From contig NZ_CP027482.1 in NCBI RefSeq assembly GCF_003443875.1, positions 372,001 through 436,000 on the forward strand: a DNA stretch of 64,000 bases. The letters are read 5' to 3'. Below the pieces are notes generated by a model. The model was not told the origin of the DNA and did no database searches. It was given only the letters and a program-made list of their open reading frames with translations. Origin of the DNA: Aeromicrobium sp. A1-2 (lineage in GTDB: Bacteria > Actinomycetota > Actinomycetes > Propionibacteriales > Nocardioidaceae). Below are positions 17,620 to 27,988 of this stretch, in pieces. How positions within the stretch are numbered: position 1 is the first letter of the stretch; every line of letters begins with the position of its first letter. The position numbers and the translations under genes were made by a program.

Positions 17620-17686
17620 CACCGCGATTTGTGGCGTGTTCCACCGTTTCGCAACCGGCGACGGTTGAAACCGTCACAAATCGCGA
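17620..17686. repeat. Imperfect palindromic repeat, copy 2
   Basis: CGCGATTTGTGGCG at the left and CGTCACAAATCGCG at the right pair over 13 of 14 bases, with partial pairing continuing inward (ACCGT/ACGGT). The right arm is nearly identical to copy 1. It lies directly downstream of the M23 peptidase stop codon on the minus strand and could terminate that transcript. Confidence 0.65.
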
Positions 17687-17689
17687 AGG

Positions 17690-18487
17690 TTAGGGGCGGA
17701 TGCCGTGCTGAATCAGTACGGGCTCGGGGTTGACCGGGCCACCACCGCTGGGGTGGACCTCGAGGTGCAGGTGCGGGCCGGTCACGTTGCCGGTCGACCC
17801 GGTGTAGCCAATCGTCTGGCCGGGATCGACACGGTCGCCGGCCTTGACCACGATGCGGCTCTGGTGGGCGTACCAGATATCGGTGCCGTCGCTCAACGTC
17901 ACGACGGTGCGGTTGCCGTAGGCGCCCTCGTAACCGGCCGACTTCACGACTCCGGAGGCGACCGACACGATCGTCGAGCCGGAGGGGCCGGCGAGGTCGA
18001 GGCCCGTATGGGTCGTGGACCATAGTCCGCTGCGCTGGCCGAATCGTGCCGTCAGGTGGTAGCCGGTGACCGGGAGGACCCACTGGTTCTTGCGCAGGAG
18101 GTCGGACTGCTTGTCGACCTTCTTGGCCAGATCTGCCTGGGCCTGGAGCACCTGCTCGGCCTGGAGCTTGGCCTGCTTCTTGACCAGCGACCGGTTGAAG
18201 TCGCGGCTCACGTCGACCTGGCCGCCGGAGGTGGAGTCATCGGGACCGATGTAGCTCTGCGAGATGGTCTGATACTTGCTGCTGGACAGCGAGTTGGCGT
18301 CTGTCGTGTTGCCGAGGACAGTGGCGCAGAAAGCGGCGAGAACCAGCACGAACGCTCCGGCCATGGCCGGGGTGGGACGGATTCCGCGTTTGCGGGTCTG
18401 GCGGCGCGGGGCAGTCCGCTTGCCGGCCATCTTCCGCGAGCTCTCCTGGCGTACATCCAATCGGCGTTTTGGCGCAGATGAACTCAC
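17690..18487 (-). CDS. M23-family (LytM-like) metallopeptidase, membrane-anchored
   Basis: A 265-residue cell-wall peptidase or divisome-type regulator. From GTG 18487: a basic N-terminus, a membrane segment at ~40-58 (MAGAFVLVLAAFCATVLG), a coiled-coil-like linker rich in Gln/Lys/Ala (~100-140), and a C-terminal LytM domain with the zinc motifs HTGLD (HxxxD) and HLHLEVH (HxH). Both catalytic motifs are intact, so an active endopeptidase is likely. GGAGG lies 8 bases before GTG 18487, which sets the start; longer in-frame versions lack this. Confidence 0.9.
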   Translation of the reverse strand: MSSSAPKRRLDVRQESSRKMAGKRTAPRRQTRKRGIRPTPAMAGAFVLVLAAFCATVLGNTTDANSLSSSKYQTISQSYIGPDDSTSGGQVDVSRDFNRSLVKKQAKLQAEQVLQAQADLAKKVDKQSDLLRKNQWVLPVTGYHLTARFGQRSGLWSTTHTGLDLAGPSGSTIVSVASGVVKSAGYEGAYGNRTVVTLSDGTDIWYAHQSRIVVKAGDRVDPGQTIGYTGSTGNVTGPHLHLEVHPSGGGPVNPEPVLIQHGIRP

Positions 18488-18611
18488 GCGAAAACCTCCA
18501 GAAGGATGGCGACAGGACTTCCTGAGCCTAGCCGAACAGAGCAAGCGAGTGAAACCAAATCGACCCGCGGATCTCGAATTGCGGAGAGCCGCGCCTCAGA
18601 TGTCGACAAAG

Positions 18612-18627
18612 TGTGACGACCTTCACC
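18612..18627. promoter_or_regulatory. Near-consensus CRP-type site
   Basis: TGTGA-cgacct-TCACC differs from the CRP/GlxR consensus TGTGA-N6-TCACA by one base. It lies between the M23 gene (start 18487) and the relic B12-domain gene (start 18648). Regulation of cell-wall hydrolases by CRP-type proteins is known in actinobacteria; its use here is inference. Confidence 0.35.
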
Positions 18628-18647
18628 CGTGTGGGAGCATCGTCGCC

Positions 18648-18932
18648 ATGGTCAGGGAGCGCATCGTGCTGGGGGCGACCGGCGGCGACGCGGCAGCCCG
18701 AGAGGCAGCTCGACGCTTGCGTGACGAGGGCCTGGAGGTCGTGTACGTCGGAGGTCGCCAGACGCCCGAGCAACTCGTCCGCACCGCGATCGCCGAGGAT
18801 GCGACGGCGCTCGTGGTCGATGCCGATGCCGAGGGGCTGAGCCAGATCGCCGACCTGTGCGAAGCTCTCGGGATAGCCGAGCTGGTCGTCACGCTTCTTG
18901 ACGATCCTCGAGCCGCGCCTCGATGTCGGTGA
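18648..18932 (+). CDS. Degenerate cobalamin-binding-domain protein (relic of a mutase small subunit)
   Basis: A 94-residue protein that aligns by eye with the small B12-binding subunit of acyl-CoA mutases (IcmB/McmA2-like, ~136 aa). The stretches RRLRDEGLEVVYVGGRQTPE and QLVRTAIAEDATAL fit the family's '[34 protein letters not shown]'. However, the DxHxxG cobalamin-coordinating motif (normally GLDGHDRG) reads GATGGDAA, the SxL motif is absent and the C-terminal GG motif is gone. It is therefore unlikely to bind B12 in the usual His-on mode. The last 44 bases overlap the convergent hydrolase gene. Confidence 0.65.
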   Translation: MVRERIVLGATGGDAAAREAARRLRDEGLEVVYVGGRQTPEQLVRTAIAEDATALVVDADAEGLSQIADLCEALGIAELVVTLLDDPRAAPRCR

Positions 18933-19779
18933 CGAAGGCGCGGACGGCGTCTGCGACGAGCCCGGGCTGGGACTGAACGACCCAGTGCCCCGCCACGACA
19001 TCGACACGTCGTACGTCCGGCGCGAACTCGGCGACGTCGGCGTAGATCGCCGGCGAGAGGAACGAGTCCTTGGTCGGCACCACCAGCTGGACCGGGACGG
19101 CCGTGGTGCCTCGGGTGAAGCTCAGGCCGTTGGCACGGTAGAGGTTGACGCCGTGGCGGAAGTCTTCATCGAACGTCCGGCCCCAGTGACCGTCACCGAG
19201 CTTCTGCCCGTGCGCGAGCAGAGCACGGATGCGGCCGCCGAAGCGTCGGGCGATGAGCTCAGGCAGAAGCGGGGTCTGGAACGCCACGACGTACCAGGAG
19301 TGCGCGACCTGCCGCCCGACGGCGCCGAAGTGTCGATGCGCGATGCCGTCACGCAGGAAGTGCCCGAACAGGTCGAGCCCCGGGCCGCTGATCGAGGTGT
19401 AGGAGAGGATCCGTCCGGTCAGTCGGGCGTCTGTGGCCTCGCGCATGACCGCCCCCCACAACTGCACCGACCCCCAGTCGTGGCCCACGAGGTGAACCGC
19501 TCCGCCATCGGGCTGCACGTGTTCGATGACCGCGGCGAGATCGCCGATCAGCTTGCTCATCCGATACCCCGAGCGAGAGGTGGGGGCCGTGGACCCGCCG
19601 GCACCCCGCACGTCGTACGTCACGACCCGGAAGTCCGGCGCCAGCAACGGGACCACCCGGTCCCAGACCTGCTGGTTGTCGGGGAAGCCGTGGACCAGGA
19701 TCGCGACCGGAGCGTCGTCTCGTCCCTCGACCCGGACACTCAGCTGGACGTCGGACGACGAGATGGTCTGGATGGTCAA
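18889..19779 (-). CDS. Alpha/beta-fold hydrolase (epoxide-hydrolase-like)
   Basis: A 296-residue alpha/beta hydrolase. The oxyanion motif is ILVHGFPDNQQVWDRV, the nucleophile elbow is GHDWGS (Asp nucleophile, as in epoxide hydrolases and haloalkane dehalogenases rather than Ser), and the catalytic His lies in VVAGHWVVQSQP. The substrate is unknown. It is transcribed alone, divergent from sucC, and overlaps the relic B12-domain gene at its 3' end. Confidence 0.88.
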   Translation of the reverse strand: MTIQTISSSDVQLSVRVEGRDDAPVAILVHGFPDNQQVWDRVVPLLAPDFRVVTYDVRGAGGSTAPTSRSGYRMSKLIGDLAAVIEHVQPDGGAVHLVGHDWGSVQLWGAVMREATDARLTGRILSYTSISGPGLDLFGHFLRDGIAHRHFGAVGRQVAHSWYVVAFQTPLLPELIARRFGGRIRALLAHGQKLGDGHWGRTFDEDFRHGVNLYRANGLSFTRGTTAVPVQLVVPTKDSFLSPAIYADVAEFAPDVRRVDVVAGHWVVQSQPGLVADAVRAFVTDIEARLEDRQEA

Positions 19780-19919
19780 CGAATTCCTCGGGGGAAGGGT
19801 GTGACGAAGCCAACGCGCGTGAAGGACGGGTTACGGGCTAGAGTCGCAAAGGCTCGATTACTGTCGGCCGTCGGCCGGCTCCCGAGCGTATCGGACGTCA
19901 ACAGAGGACGGACTCCACC

Positions 19920-21086
19920 GTGGATTTGATGGAATACCAGGCGAAGGAGCTCTTCGCGAAGCACGATGTACCGGTCACCACCGGCATTGTCGCCAACACC
20001 CCGGACGAGGCGAGGGCCGCTGCAGAGCAGCTCGGCGTCGTCGTCGTCAAGGCGCAGGTCAAGGCCGGCGGACGCGGCAAGGCTGGCGGCGTCAAGCTGG
20101 CCAAGACACCAGATGAGGCGTTCGAGCATGCTTCGAACATCCTCGGCATGGAGATCAAGGGCCTGACGGTCAACCGGGTGCTCATTGCTCCGGCCGCGAG
20201 CATCGTCGAGGAGTACTACTTCTCGTTCCTGCTCGACCGCGCCAACCGCAGCTACCTGTGCATTGCCAGCGTCGAGGGTGGTGTCGAGATCGAAGAGGTC
20301 GCCAAGACCAACCCCGACGCGGTCAAGCAGATCCCGATCGACGCCGGCACCGGTGTCGACGAGGCCAAGGCGCGCTCGATCGTCGCCGAGGCAGGCTTCC
20401 CCGAGGTCCTCACCGAGCAGGCCGTCAAGACGGTCATGACGCTGTGGAAGACCTTCGTGGAAGAGGACGCCACGCTGGTCGAGGTCAACCCGCTCGCTCG
20501 CCTCGAGGGAGACATCCTCGAGGCGCTCGACGGCAAGGTCTCCCTGGACGAGAACGCCGAGTTCCGTCACGCGGACCACGCAGCGTTCGAGGACAAGGAC
20601 GCGGCCGACCCGCTCGAGGCCAAGGCCAAGGCCAAGGGGCTCAACTACGTCAAGCTCGACGGTGCTGTCGGCATCATCGGCAACGGCGCCGGCCTGGTCA
20701 TGTCGACCCTGGACGTCGTCGCGTACGCCGGTGAGGCGCACGGCGGCGTCAAGCCCGCCAACTTCCTGGACATCGGCGGGGGAGCGTCGGCGCAGGTCAT
20801 GGCCGACGGTCTCGACGTCATCCTGAACGATGAGCAGGTCAAGTCCGTGTTCGTCAACGTCTTCGGCGGGATCACGTCGTGCGACGCGGTCGCCAACGGC
20901 ATCGTCGGCGCGCTGGACATCCTCGGCGACGAGGCCTCCAAGCCGCTCGTCGTCCGTCTCGACGGCAACAATGTCGAGGAGGGGCGCCGGATCCTCAACG
21001 AGCGCAACCACCCGCTCGTGACCCTGGTGGACACGATGGACGGCGCGGCTGACCGCGCCGCCGAGCTCGCGAACGAAGGAGCCTGA
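19920..21086 (+). CDS. sucC: Succinate-CoA ligase, beta subunit
   Basis: The 388-residue ADP/GDP-forming succinyl-CoA synthetase beta subunit of the TCA cycle. An N-terminal ATP-grasp domain ([37 protein letters not shown]) is followed by a C-terminal CoA-ligase domain ([47 protein letters not shown]). GTG 19920 begins at the conserved N-terminus. One base separates its stop from sucD, so the two subunits are made together. Confidence 0.97.
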   Translation: MDLMEYQAKELFAKHDVPVTTGIVANTPDEARAAAEQLGVVVVKAQVKAGGRGKAGGVKLAKTPDEAFEHASNILGMEIKGLTVNRVLIAPAASIVEEYYFSFLLDRANRSYLCIASVEGGVEIEEVAKTNPDAVKQIPIDAGTGVDEAKARSIVAEAGFPEVLTEQAVKTVMTLWKTFVEEDATLVEVNPLARLEGDILEALDGKVSLDENAEFRHADHAAFEDKDAADPLEAKAKAKGLNYVKLDGAVGIIGNGAGLVMSTLDVVAYAGEAHGGVKPANFLDIGGGASAQVMADGLDVILNDEQVKSVFVNVFGGITSCDAVANGIVGALDILGDEASKPLVVRLDGNNVEEGRRILNERNHPLVTLVDTMDGAADRAAELANEGA

Positions 21087-21087
21087 C

Positions 21088-21969
21088 ATGTCGATCTTCC
21101 TGAACAAGGACTCCAAGGTCATCGTCCAGGGCATCACCGGCGGCGAAGGCACCAAGCACACCGCCCTGATGCTCAAGGCCGGCACCAACGTCGTCGGTGG
21201 CGTCAACGCCCGCAAGGCCGGCACGACAGTCACCCACGGTGACGTCGAGCTCCCGGTCTTCGGGACCGTTGCCGAAGCGATCGAGAAGACCGGCGCCGAC
21301 GTGTCGGTCGTCTTCGTGCCGCCGGCGTTCACCAAGGACGCCGTCATCGAGGCCATCGACGCCGGGATCGGCCTGCTGGTGATCATCACCGAGGGCGTGC
21401 CGATCCAGGACAGCGCCGAGTTCTGGGCCTACGCCCAGGGCAAGCAGACACGGATCATCGGTCCGAACTGCCCCGGCATCATCACGCCGGGCGAGGCGCT
21501 CGCGGGCATCACGCCGGCGACGATCTCCGGCAGCGGTCCGATCGGTCTGGTCTCGAAGTCGGGCACCCTGACCTACCAGATGATGTTCGAGCTGCGGGAC
21601 CTCGGCTTCACGACGGCCATCGGCATCGGCGGCGACCCGATCATCGGGACGACGCACATCGACGCCCTCGAGGCGTTCGAAGCTGATCCCGACACCAAGG
21701 CGATCGTGATGATCGGCGAGATCGGTGGTGACGCCGAGGAGAAGGCTGCTGAGTACATCAAGGCGCACGTCACCAAGCCGGTCGTCGGCTACGTCGCGGG
21801 CTTCACCGCCCCCGAGGGCAAGACGATGGGCCACGCCGGCGCGATCGTCGCCGACGGTGCGGGCACCGCGCAGGGCAAGAAGGAAGCCCTCGAGGCTGCA
21901 GGCGTCAAGGTCGGCAAGACGCCGTCCGAGACTGCCGAGCTGATGCGGGAGATCCTCAAGGGTCTCTGA
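21088..21969 (+). CDS. sucD: Succinate-CoA ligase, alpha subunit
   Basis: The 293-residue alpha subunit with an N-terminal CoA-binding Rossmann domain ([15 protein letters not shown], then [15 protein letters not shown]) and the phosphorylated His249 in [21 protein letters not shown] is also present. Partner of sucC immediately upstream; a strong terminator follows. Confidence 0.97.
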   Translation: MSIFLNKDSKVIVQGITGGEGTKHTALMLKAGTNVVGGVNARKAGTTVTHGDVELPVFGTVAEAIEKTGADVSVVFVPPAFTKDAVIEAIDAGIGLLVIITEGVPIQDSAEFWAYAQGKQTRIIGPNCPGIITPGEALAGITPATISGSGPIGLVSKSGTLTYQMMFELRDLGFTTAIGIGGDPIIGTTHIDALEAFEADPDTKAIVMIGEIGGDAEEKAAEYIKAHVTKPVVGYVAGFTAPEGKTMGHAGAIVADGAGTAQGKKEALEAAGVKVGKTPSETAELMREILKGL

Positions 21970-21982
21970 CCCCGTACGACAG

Positions 21983-22016
21983 GAAGCCCCCTTCGCCTTC
22001 GGGCGGAGGGGGCTTC
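21983..22016. terminator. Strong hairpin terminator after sucCD
   Basis: GAAGCCCCCTTCGCC-ttcg-GGCGGAGGGGGCTTC forms a 15-base stem with one mismatch and a stable UUCG-type loop. It lies between convergent sucD and the sigma-sensor gene and can serve both. Confidence 0.88.
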
Positions 22017-22030
22017 GTCGTCAGCAGGGA

Positions 22031-23839
22031 CTACTCGGCGTACTTCAGCCGCGTCGCGGCCCGGGTGGCCAGCGCGGCGAACGTCGACTGCTTGATGTCG
22101 TACGAGCCGGCCGGGGTGAAGGTCACCTGCGCGACTTCAGAGCCGCGGCGGATCAGTGCCGTCCGGTAGTAGGTGCGCTTGCCCTTGTTGATCTCCAGGC
22201 CCACGCGCCACACGTCGCCGGAGAACTCCGGACCCTCGAAAGACTCCTTCTGGTCGATCTTGGCCGAGAGGTTGTCGTCGGAACAGGAATTCATCCGCTG
22301 GCTGACCTTCTTGACGAACGCCTTGGCCTTCTTGGCCGACGCGAAGCGTCCGACGGTCTCGGCGACGCCGAACTGGTCGGGCAGGGTGGTGGCCTGATAG
22401 AGCACGTAGATCCGCGCGTCGCTCTCGGCGTCCGCGCCGGCGAAGTCCGCCTTGTCGCACTGAGTGGCTGCAGGGTTGGTCTTGGCCGACACCGGGGCCG
22501 CCGCCCAGACCTTGTCGACGTCGCCGATCGGTGGCAGGTCGACGATGCCCAGGAAGCCGGGCGCATCGGTCGTGGGTGGCGGGTCGGTCCGCATGACCTG
22601 GATCGTGTCGGTGCACTTGCCGCCGCTGTCCTTGCACACCTTGGCGACCGAGTCGTTGAGCGTGCGCGCGAAGGCCTGCACCGTGGGGCCTTCCTTGCCG
22701 TCCGCTTCGTGGACCAGGGTGCTGGTGATGGTCCCGGAGTGGCTGAAGCCGACCGTGAAGGTGCGCTGCGGGGAGCGGTGCGAGCGGAGCTTGAGGATCT
22801 GGAAGTCGCCGAAGGGGCGCTGCACGGTGTAGGCCGAGACGAGCTGGACGCGTGGGTGCTCGCAGTCGGAGTACCACTGGACGAGCCGGTCGTACGCCTG
22901 CGAGGCGATCTCGGCGCTTCGAGAGACCTCGATCGACTGGGCCACCCGCTCGTTGGTGGTCCCGGTGGCCGTAAAGGTGCGCACGAAGACCTTGAGCGGG
23001 TCCTTGTCGGCATAGCGCTTGGTCGGGCAGGTGGCGTACGGCGTGGTGTTGTCGACGTTCTCGTCGGTGCCGTCGATCTTCCAGCGGCTCTCGGGGTCGA
23101 GGGCGCTGACCTGGGCGGCGGTCAGCAGGTTGCCCGCGTCGATCTTCTCCGCGTCGAGGATCACGTCCGACTGCTCGGCGCCGATCTTCTCGCGGTGCGG
23201 AAGGCTGCTTCCGCTGGCCAGGGCGTCGCCGTCGGTCACGACGAATCCGCCGCCCAGGATGATCGCGATCGCCGCGGCGACAAGCAGGACCGTGTTGCGC
23301 TGGCGTCCACGCTTGGCGGCGTTGCGCACTGTCCCTGCGGGAGGTATGGCAAGCGACGCGGTCGCCGATCCGAGGGCATGCATGCGTCGCTCGATGACGT
23401 CGATGCCTTGCCGGAGCGAGGCCTCGAGGCTCGACAGCGCCGTCGTGACGCTCTCGATGCCTTCCTCGGCCGGGACGCCGACCTCGCGAGAGGCCTCTTC
23501 GAGGTCGGTGTTGCCGAGCGTCATGAGGACGATCAGACGACGGTCGTCAATGCTCAGCTCGCCGAGGGCCTCGAGCAGCTGGGTGTCACCGTCCTCCTCG
23601 TGCTTGCGCCGCAGCGGGTGGGTGCCTCGGCTGAGGGCCGTGAGCTTCCAGGCCTCGTTGCGTACGTAGCTGAGCGGGTGAAGGTCGCGGATCTTGGACC
23701 AGTCACGCCAGGCGCGGCGGTAGGCGTCGACGGTCGCCTCGAACGCGACCTGCCGATCTCCGCAGACCGCATAGGTGACTTCGACCGCCTTGGAGAAGGT
23801 CACCGTGTAAAAGCTGTTGAACTCATCGACTCGAGTCAT
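22031..23839 (-). CDS. Sigma-factor-like protein fused to a duplicated extracytoplasmic sensor
   Basis: A 602-residue protein. Residues 1-150 resemble SigE-type ECF sigma factors: FNSFYTVTFSKAVEVTYAVCGDR and YRRAWRDWSKIRDLHPLSYVRNEAW (region 2-like), then LGELSIDDRRLIVLMTLGNTDLEEASREVGV (region 4-like). A single membrane helix at ~183-201 (TVLLVAAAIAIILGGGFVV) follows. The exterior part is a tandem repeat resembling the PknH_C sensor fold, with paired cysteines 271/326 and 461/519 plus 402/409. ATG 23839 has AAGGAGG upstream. The exported ligand and any release proteolysis are unknown. No separate anti-sigma gene is adjacent. Confidence 0.75.
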   Translation of the reverse strand: MTRVDEFNSFYTVTFSKAVEVTYAVCGDRQVAFEATVDAYRRAWRDWSKIRDLHPLSYVRNEAWKLTALSRGTHPLRRKHEEDGDTQLLEALGELSIDDRRLIVLMTLGNTDLEEASREVGVPAEEGIESVTTALSSLEASLRQGIDVIERRMHALGSATASLAIPPAGTVRNAAKRGRQRNTVLLVAAAIAIILGGGFVVTDGDALASGSSLPHREKIGAEQSDVILDAEKIDAGNLLTAAQVSALDPESRWKIDGTDENVDNTTPYATCPTKRYADKDPLKVFVRTFTATGTTNERVAQSIEVSRSAEIASQAYDRLVQWYSDCEHPRVQLVSAYTVQRPFGDFQILKLRSHRSPQRTFTVGFSHSGTITSTLVHEADGKEGPTVQAFARTLNDSVAKVCKDSGGKCTDTIQVMRTDPPPTTDAPGFLGIVDLPPIGDVDKVWAAAPVSAKTNPAATQCDKADFAGADAESDARIYVLYQATTLPDQFGVAETVGRFASAKKAKAFVKKVSQRMNSCSDDNLSAKIDQKESFEGPEFSGDVWRVGLEINKGKRTYYRTALIRRGSEVAQVTFTPAGSYDIKQSTFAALATRAATRLKYAE

Positions 23840-23883
23840 GTCCCAGCCTCCTTCGACGTCCGGCGTGCCTGTCCACAACGCCG

Positions 23884-23891
23884 TAACTTTA
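23884..23891. promoter_or_regulatory. Overlapping divergent -10 boxes
   Basis: On the plus strand TAACTT (23884-23889) precedes TTG 23896 by 6 bases, predicting a leaderless DUF6350 transcript. On the minus strand TAAAGT (23891-23886) can drive the sigma-sensor gene with a ~45-base leader. The boxes overlap, so the two promoters should compete. Confidence 0.45.
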
Positions 23892-23895
23892 CAGG

Positions 23896-25656
<1,761 letters not shown>

Positions 25657-25660
<4 letters not shown>

Positions 25661-27210
25661 CCGAATCACCCCGTCCACTCAAGCGAGCCCTCGTCTCGGT
25701 CTATGACAAGACTGGTCTCGAGGACCTGGCCCGCGATCTGCATGCCGCCGGCGTCTCGATCGTCTCGACCGGCTCGACTGCCAAGACCATCGAATCCGCT
25801 GGGGTGCCAGTGACCCCGGTCGAGGAGCTCACAGGCTTCCCCGAGTGCCTCGATGGGCGGGTCAAGACGCTGCACCCGCGGGTGCACGCCGGGATCCTGG
25901 CCGACCTTCGCCTCGATGACCACGTCCGGCAGCTCGCCGAGCTGGAGATCGAGCCGTTCGACCTGGTGATCGTCAACCTCTATCCGTTCCTCGAGACCGT
26001 GAAGTCCGGCGCCACGCCTGACGAGTGCGTCGAGCAGATCGACATCGGCGGACCGTCGATGGTTCGCGCGGCGGCCAAGAATCACCCGAGTGTCGCTGTG
26101 GTCGTCTCGCCCGGGGCGTACGACGACGTACGGGCCGCCATCGCCGCTGGCGGCTTCACGTTGACCCAGCGCAAGCGGCTCGCCGGCCAGGCGTTCGCCC
26201 ACACCGCGGCGTACGACGTCGCGGTCGCGTCGTGGTTCGCCAACGCGTACGCCCCCGCAGAGGACAACTGGCCCGAGTTCGCTGCCGAGGCGTGGCAGAA
26301 GTCAGCAGTCCTGCGCTACGGCGAGAACCCGCACCAGCAGGCCGCGCTCTACACCGACGGTTCCGGTGGGCTCGCCGAGGCGGAGCAGCTGCACGGCAAA
26401 GCGATGTCGTACAACAACTACCTCGACACCGACGCCGCCCGCCGCGCCGCCTATGACTTCGACCTGCCCGCCGTGGCCATCATCAAGCACGCCAATCCGT
26501 GTGGTGTCGCGGTTGGCGCTGACGTCGCCGAGGCACACGCTCGGGCGCACGCCTGCGACCCTGTGTCGGCCTTCGGCGGTGTGATCGCGACCAACCGTCC
26601 GGTCAGCGTCGCGATGGCCGAGCAGGTCGCCGAGGTGTTCACCGAGGTCATCGTGGCCCCGGACTTCGAGCCGGGTGCCGTCGAGGTGCTGCAGGGCAAG
26701 AAGAACATCCGCGTCCTGCGCTGCGCCGACGGCGACCGCACGATGGGCGAGTTTCGACAGATCAGCGGCGGGGTGGTCGTGCAGATGCGTGACCACGTCG
26801 ACGCTGAGGGCGATGTGCCTTCGACCTGGACCCTGGTTGCTGGCGAGCCCGCCGACGAGGCGACCCTCGCCGATCTTGAGTTCGCGTGGACCGCGTGCCG
26901 TTCGGTCAAGTCCAACGCGATCTTGCTGGCCAAGGACGGCGCCTCAGTCGGCGTCGGCATGGGTCAGGTCAACCGGGTCGACTCGTGCAAGCTCGCGGTC
27001 GAACGGGCGGGCTCCGAGCGGGCTACTGGCTCGGTTGCGGCCTCGGACGCGTTCTTCCCGTTCGCTGACGGCCTACAGGTGCTGCTGGACGCGGGCGTCT
27101 CGGCAGTCGTGCAACCGGGCGGCTCGGTTCGTGACGACGAGTCGATCGCGGCGGCCAGCGCTGCCGGCGTGACGATGTACTTCACCGGAACGCGCCACTT
27201 CTTCCACTGA
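25657..27210 (+). CDS. purH: Bifunctional AICAR transformylase / IMP cyclohydrolase
   Basis: Catalyses the last two steps of de novo IMP synthesis. The 517-residue protein has an N-terminal MGS-like IMP cyclohydrolase domain ([44 protein letters not shown]) and a C-terminal transformylase domain ([27 protein letters not shown], ending [11 protein letters not shown]). It is translationally coupled to purN, so both formyl-transfer steps are made together, and folD lies nearby to supply the C1 donor. Confidence 0.97.
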
Positions 27211-27224
27211 CCGTTCGCCCCACC

Positions 27225-27284
27225 CTGAGCCTGACGTTTCTGCTCACCCGCCCCGGCGTGTTGCCGCAGGAACGTCAGGCTCAG
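27225..27284. repeat. Long palindrome between purH and tetR
   Basis: Arms CTGAGCCTGACGTTTCTG (27225-27242) and CAGGAACGTCAGGCTCAG (27267-27284) are complementary over 17 of 18 bases around a 24-base loop. The right arm contains the tetR stop codon. It probably terminates both convergent transcripts; its length and lack of T-run also fit a dispersed extragenic palindrome. Confidence 0.8.
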
Positions 27285-27922
27285 CGGGGGCGGAGGTTTT
27301 TGAGGGCGTGGTCGGCCACTTCGGGGCCGAGCACGTGCGCGGCGAGCAGGTTGCGGATGGCCGCTGTGAGCAGCTGGGCCTCCGCCGGATCGGTGTAGCG
27401 GCCGGACTGGCGTCGCATCGCGGTGCCGGTCAGCAGCGCGACGATCGTTGCGGCCAGTGGTGCGGGGTCGGCCAGGCCCATCCGAGCGAGCATCGTGGCG
27501 GCGAGCGCCTCAAAGGCCTCCACCGAACGCAGTGAGCTCTCACGCAGCTCGGGCGTACGTGCCGCGGCGAGGAAGATCGACAGCTCAAGCGCTGCGACGT
27601 CGGGCCCGCGGACCGAGAAGACGTGTGAGAGGAACTGCTCCGTGTCGTCCAGGCTCAAGGACGTGTCGAGGCCGACCTGGGCCAACGCCTCCAGCTCACG
27701 GGTCCAGCTCTCCAGATGGGCGCCGAGTGCGTCGCGGATCAGCTCGTCGATCGACTCGAAGTAGTACGTCGTGGTCGCCGGGGGCAGCCCGGCACGGGCC
27801 GCGACGGCGCGGTGCGTGATCGCCCGCGAACCACCCTCGGCGAACAGCTCGATCGCCGCGGCCAGCAGCTCGTCGCGCCTCAGGCGGCTGCGTTCCTGCG
27901 ACAACTGCGCACGAATGGCCAT
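27281..27922 (-). CDS. TetR-family transcriptional regulator
   Basis: A 213-residue repressor: the N-terminal helix-turn-helix (RRDELLAAAIELFAEGGSRA, then AVAARAGLPPATTTYYFESI) is standard, and the helical C-terminal ligand domain resembles TetR_C DUF1956-like forms. The ligand is unknown. The start at 27922 is supported by TACACT 6 bases upstream (leaderless). Divergent from folD across a 66-base region with a GC-rich dyad, so it may control itself and folD. Confidence 0.88.
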   Translation of the reverse strand: MAIRAQLSQERSRLRRDELLAAAIELFAEGGSRAITHRAVAARAGLPPATTTYYFESIDELIRDALGAHLESWTRELEALAQVGLDTSLSLDDTEQFLSHVFSVRGPDVAALELSIFLAAARTPELRESSLRSVEAFEALAATMLARMGLADPAPLAATIVALLTGTAMRRQSGRYTDPAEAQLLTAAIRNLLAAHVLGPEVADHALKNLRPR

Positions 27923-27928
27923 GCAACG

Positions 27929-27954
27929 AGTGTATGACGGCCGGACCGCCGGCC
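27929..27954. promoter_or_regulatory. tetR leaderless -10 box and candidate TetR operator
   Basis: On the minus strand TACACT (27934-27929) lies 6 bases before the tetR ATG. Next to it, GGCCGG-accg-CCGGCC (27939-27954) is a perfect 6-base dyad placed where a repressor would cover the tetR -35 region. Being very GC-rich, the dyad could be fortuitous. Confidence 0.4.
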
Positions 27955-27988
27955 TTCCGCTCAGCGCGGGCGTGAAACACTCGTCGTT

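Noticed and set aside
18488..18647. Possible c-di-AMP (ydaO-type) riboswitch upstream of the M23 peptidase gene
   Set aside because: Such riboswitches often precede actinobacterial cell-wall hydrolases, but I could not find the conserved sequence blocks here; only a near-consensus CRP site is visible.
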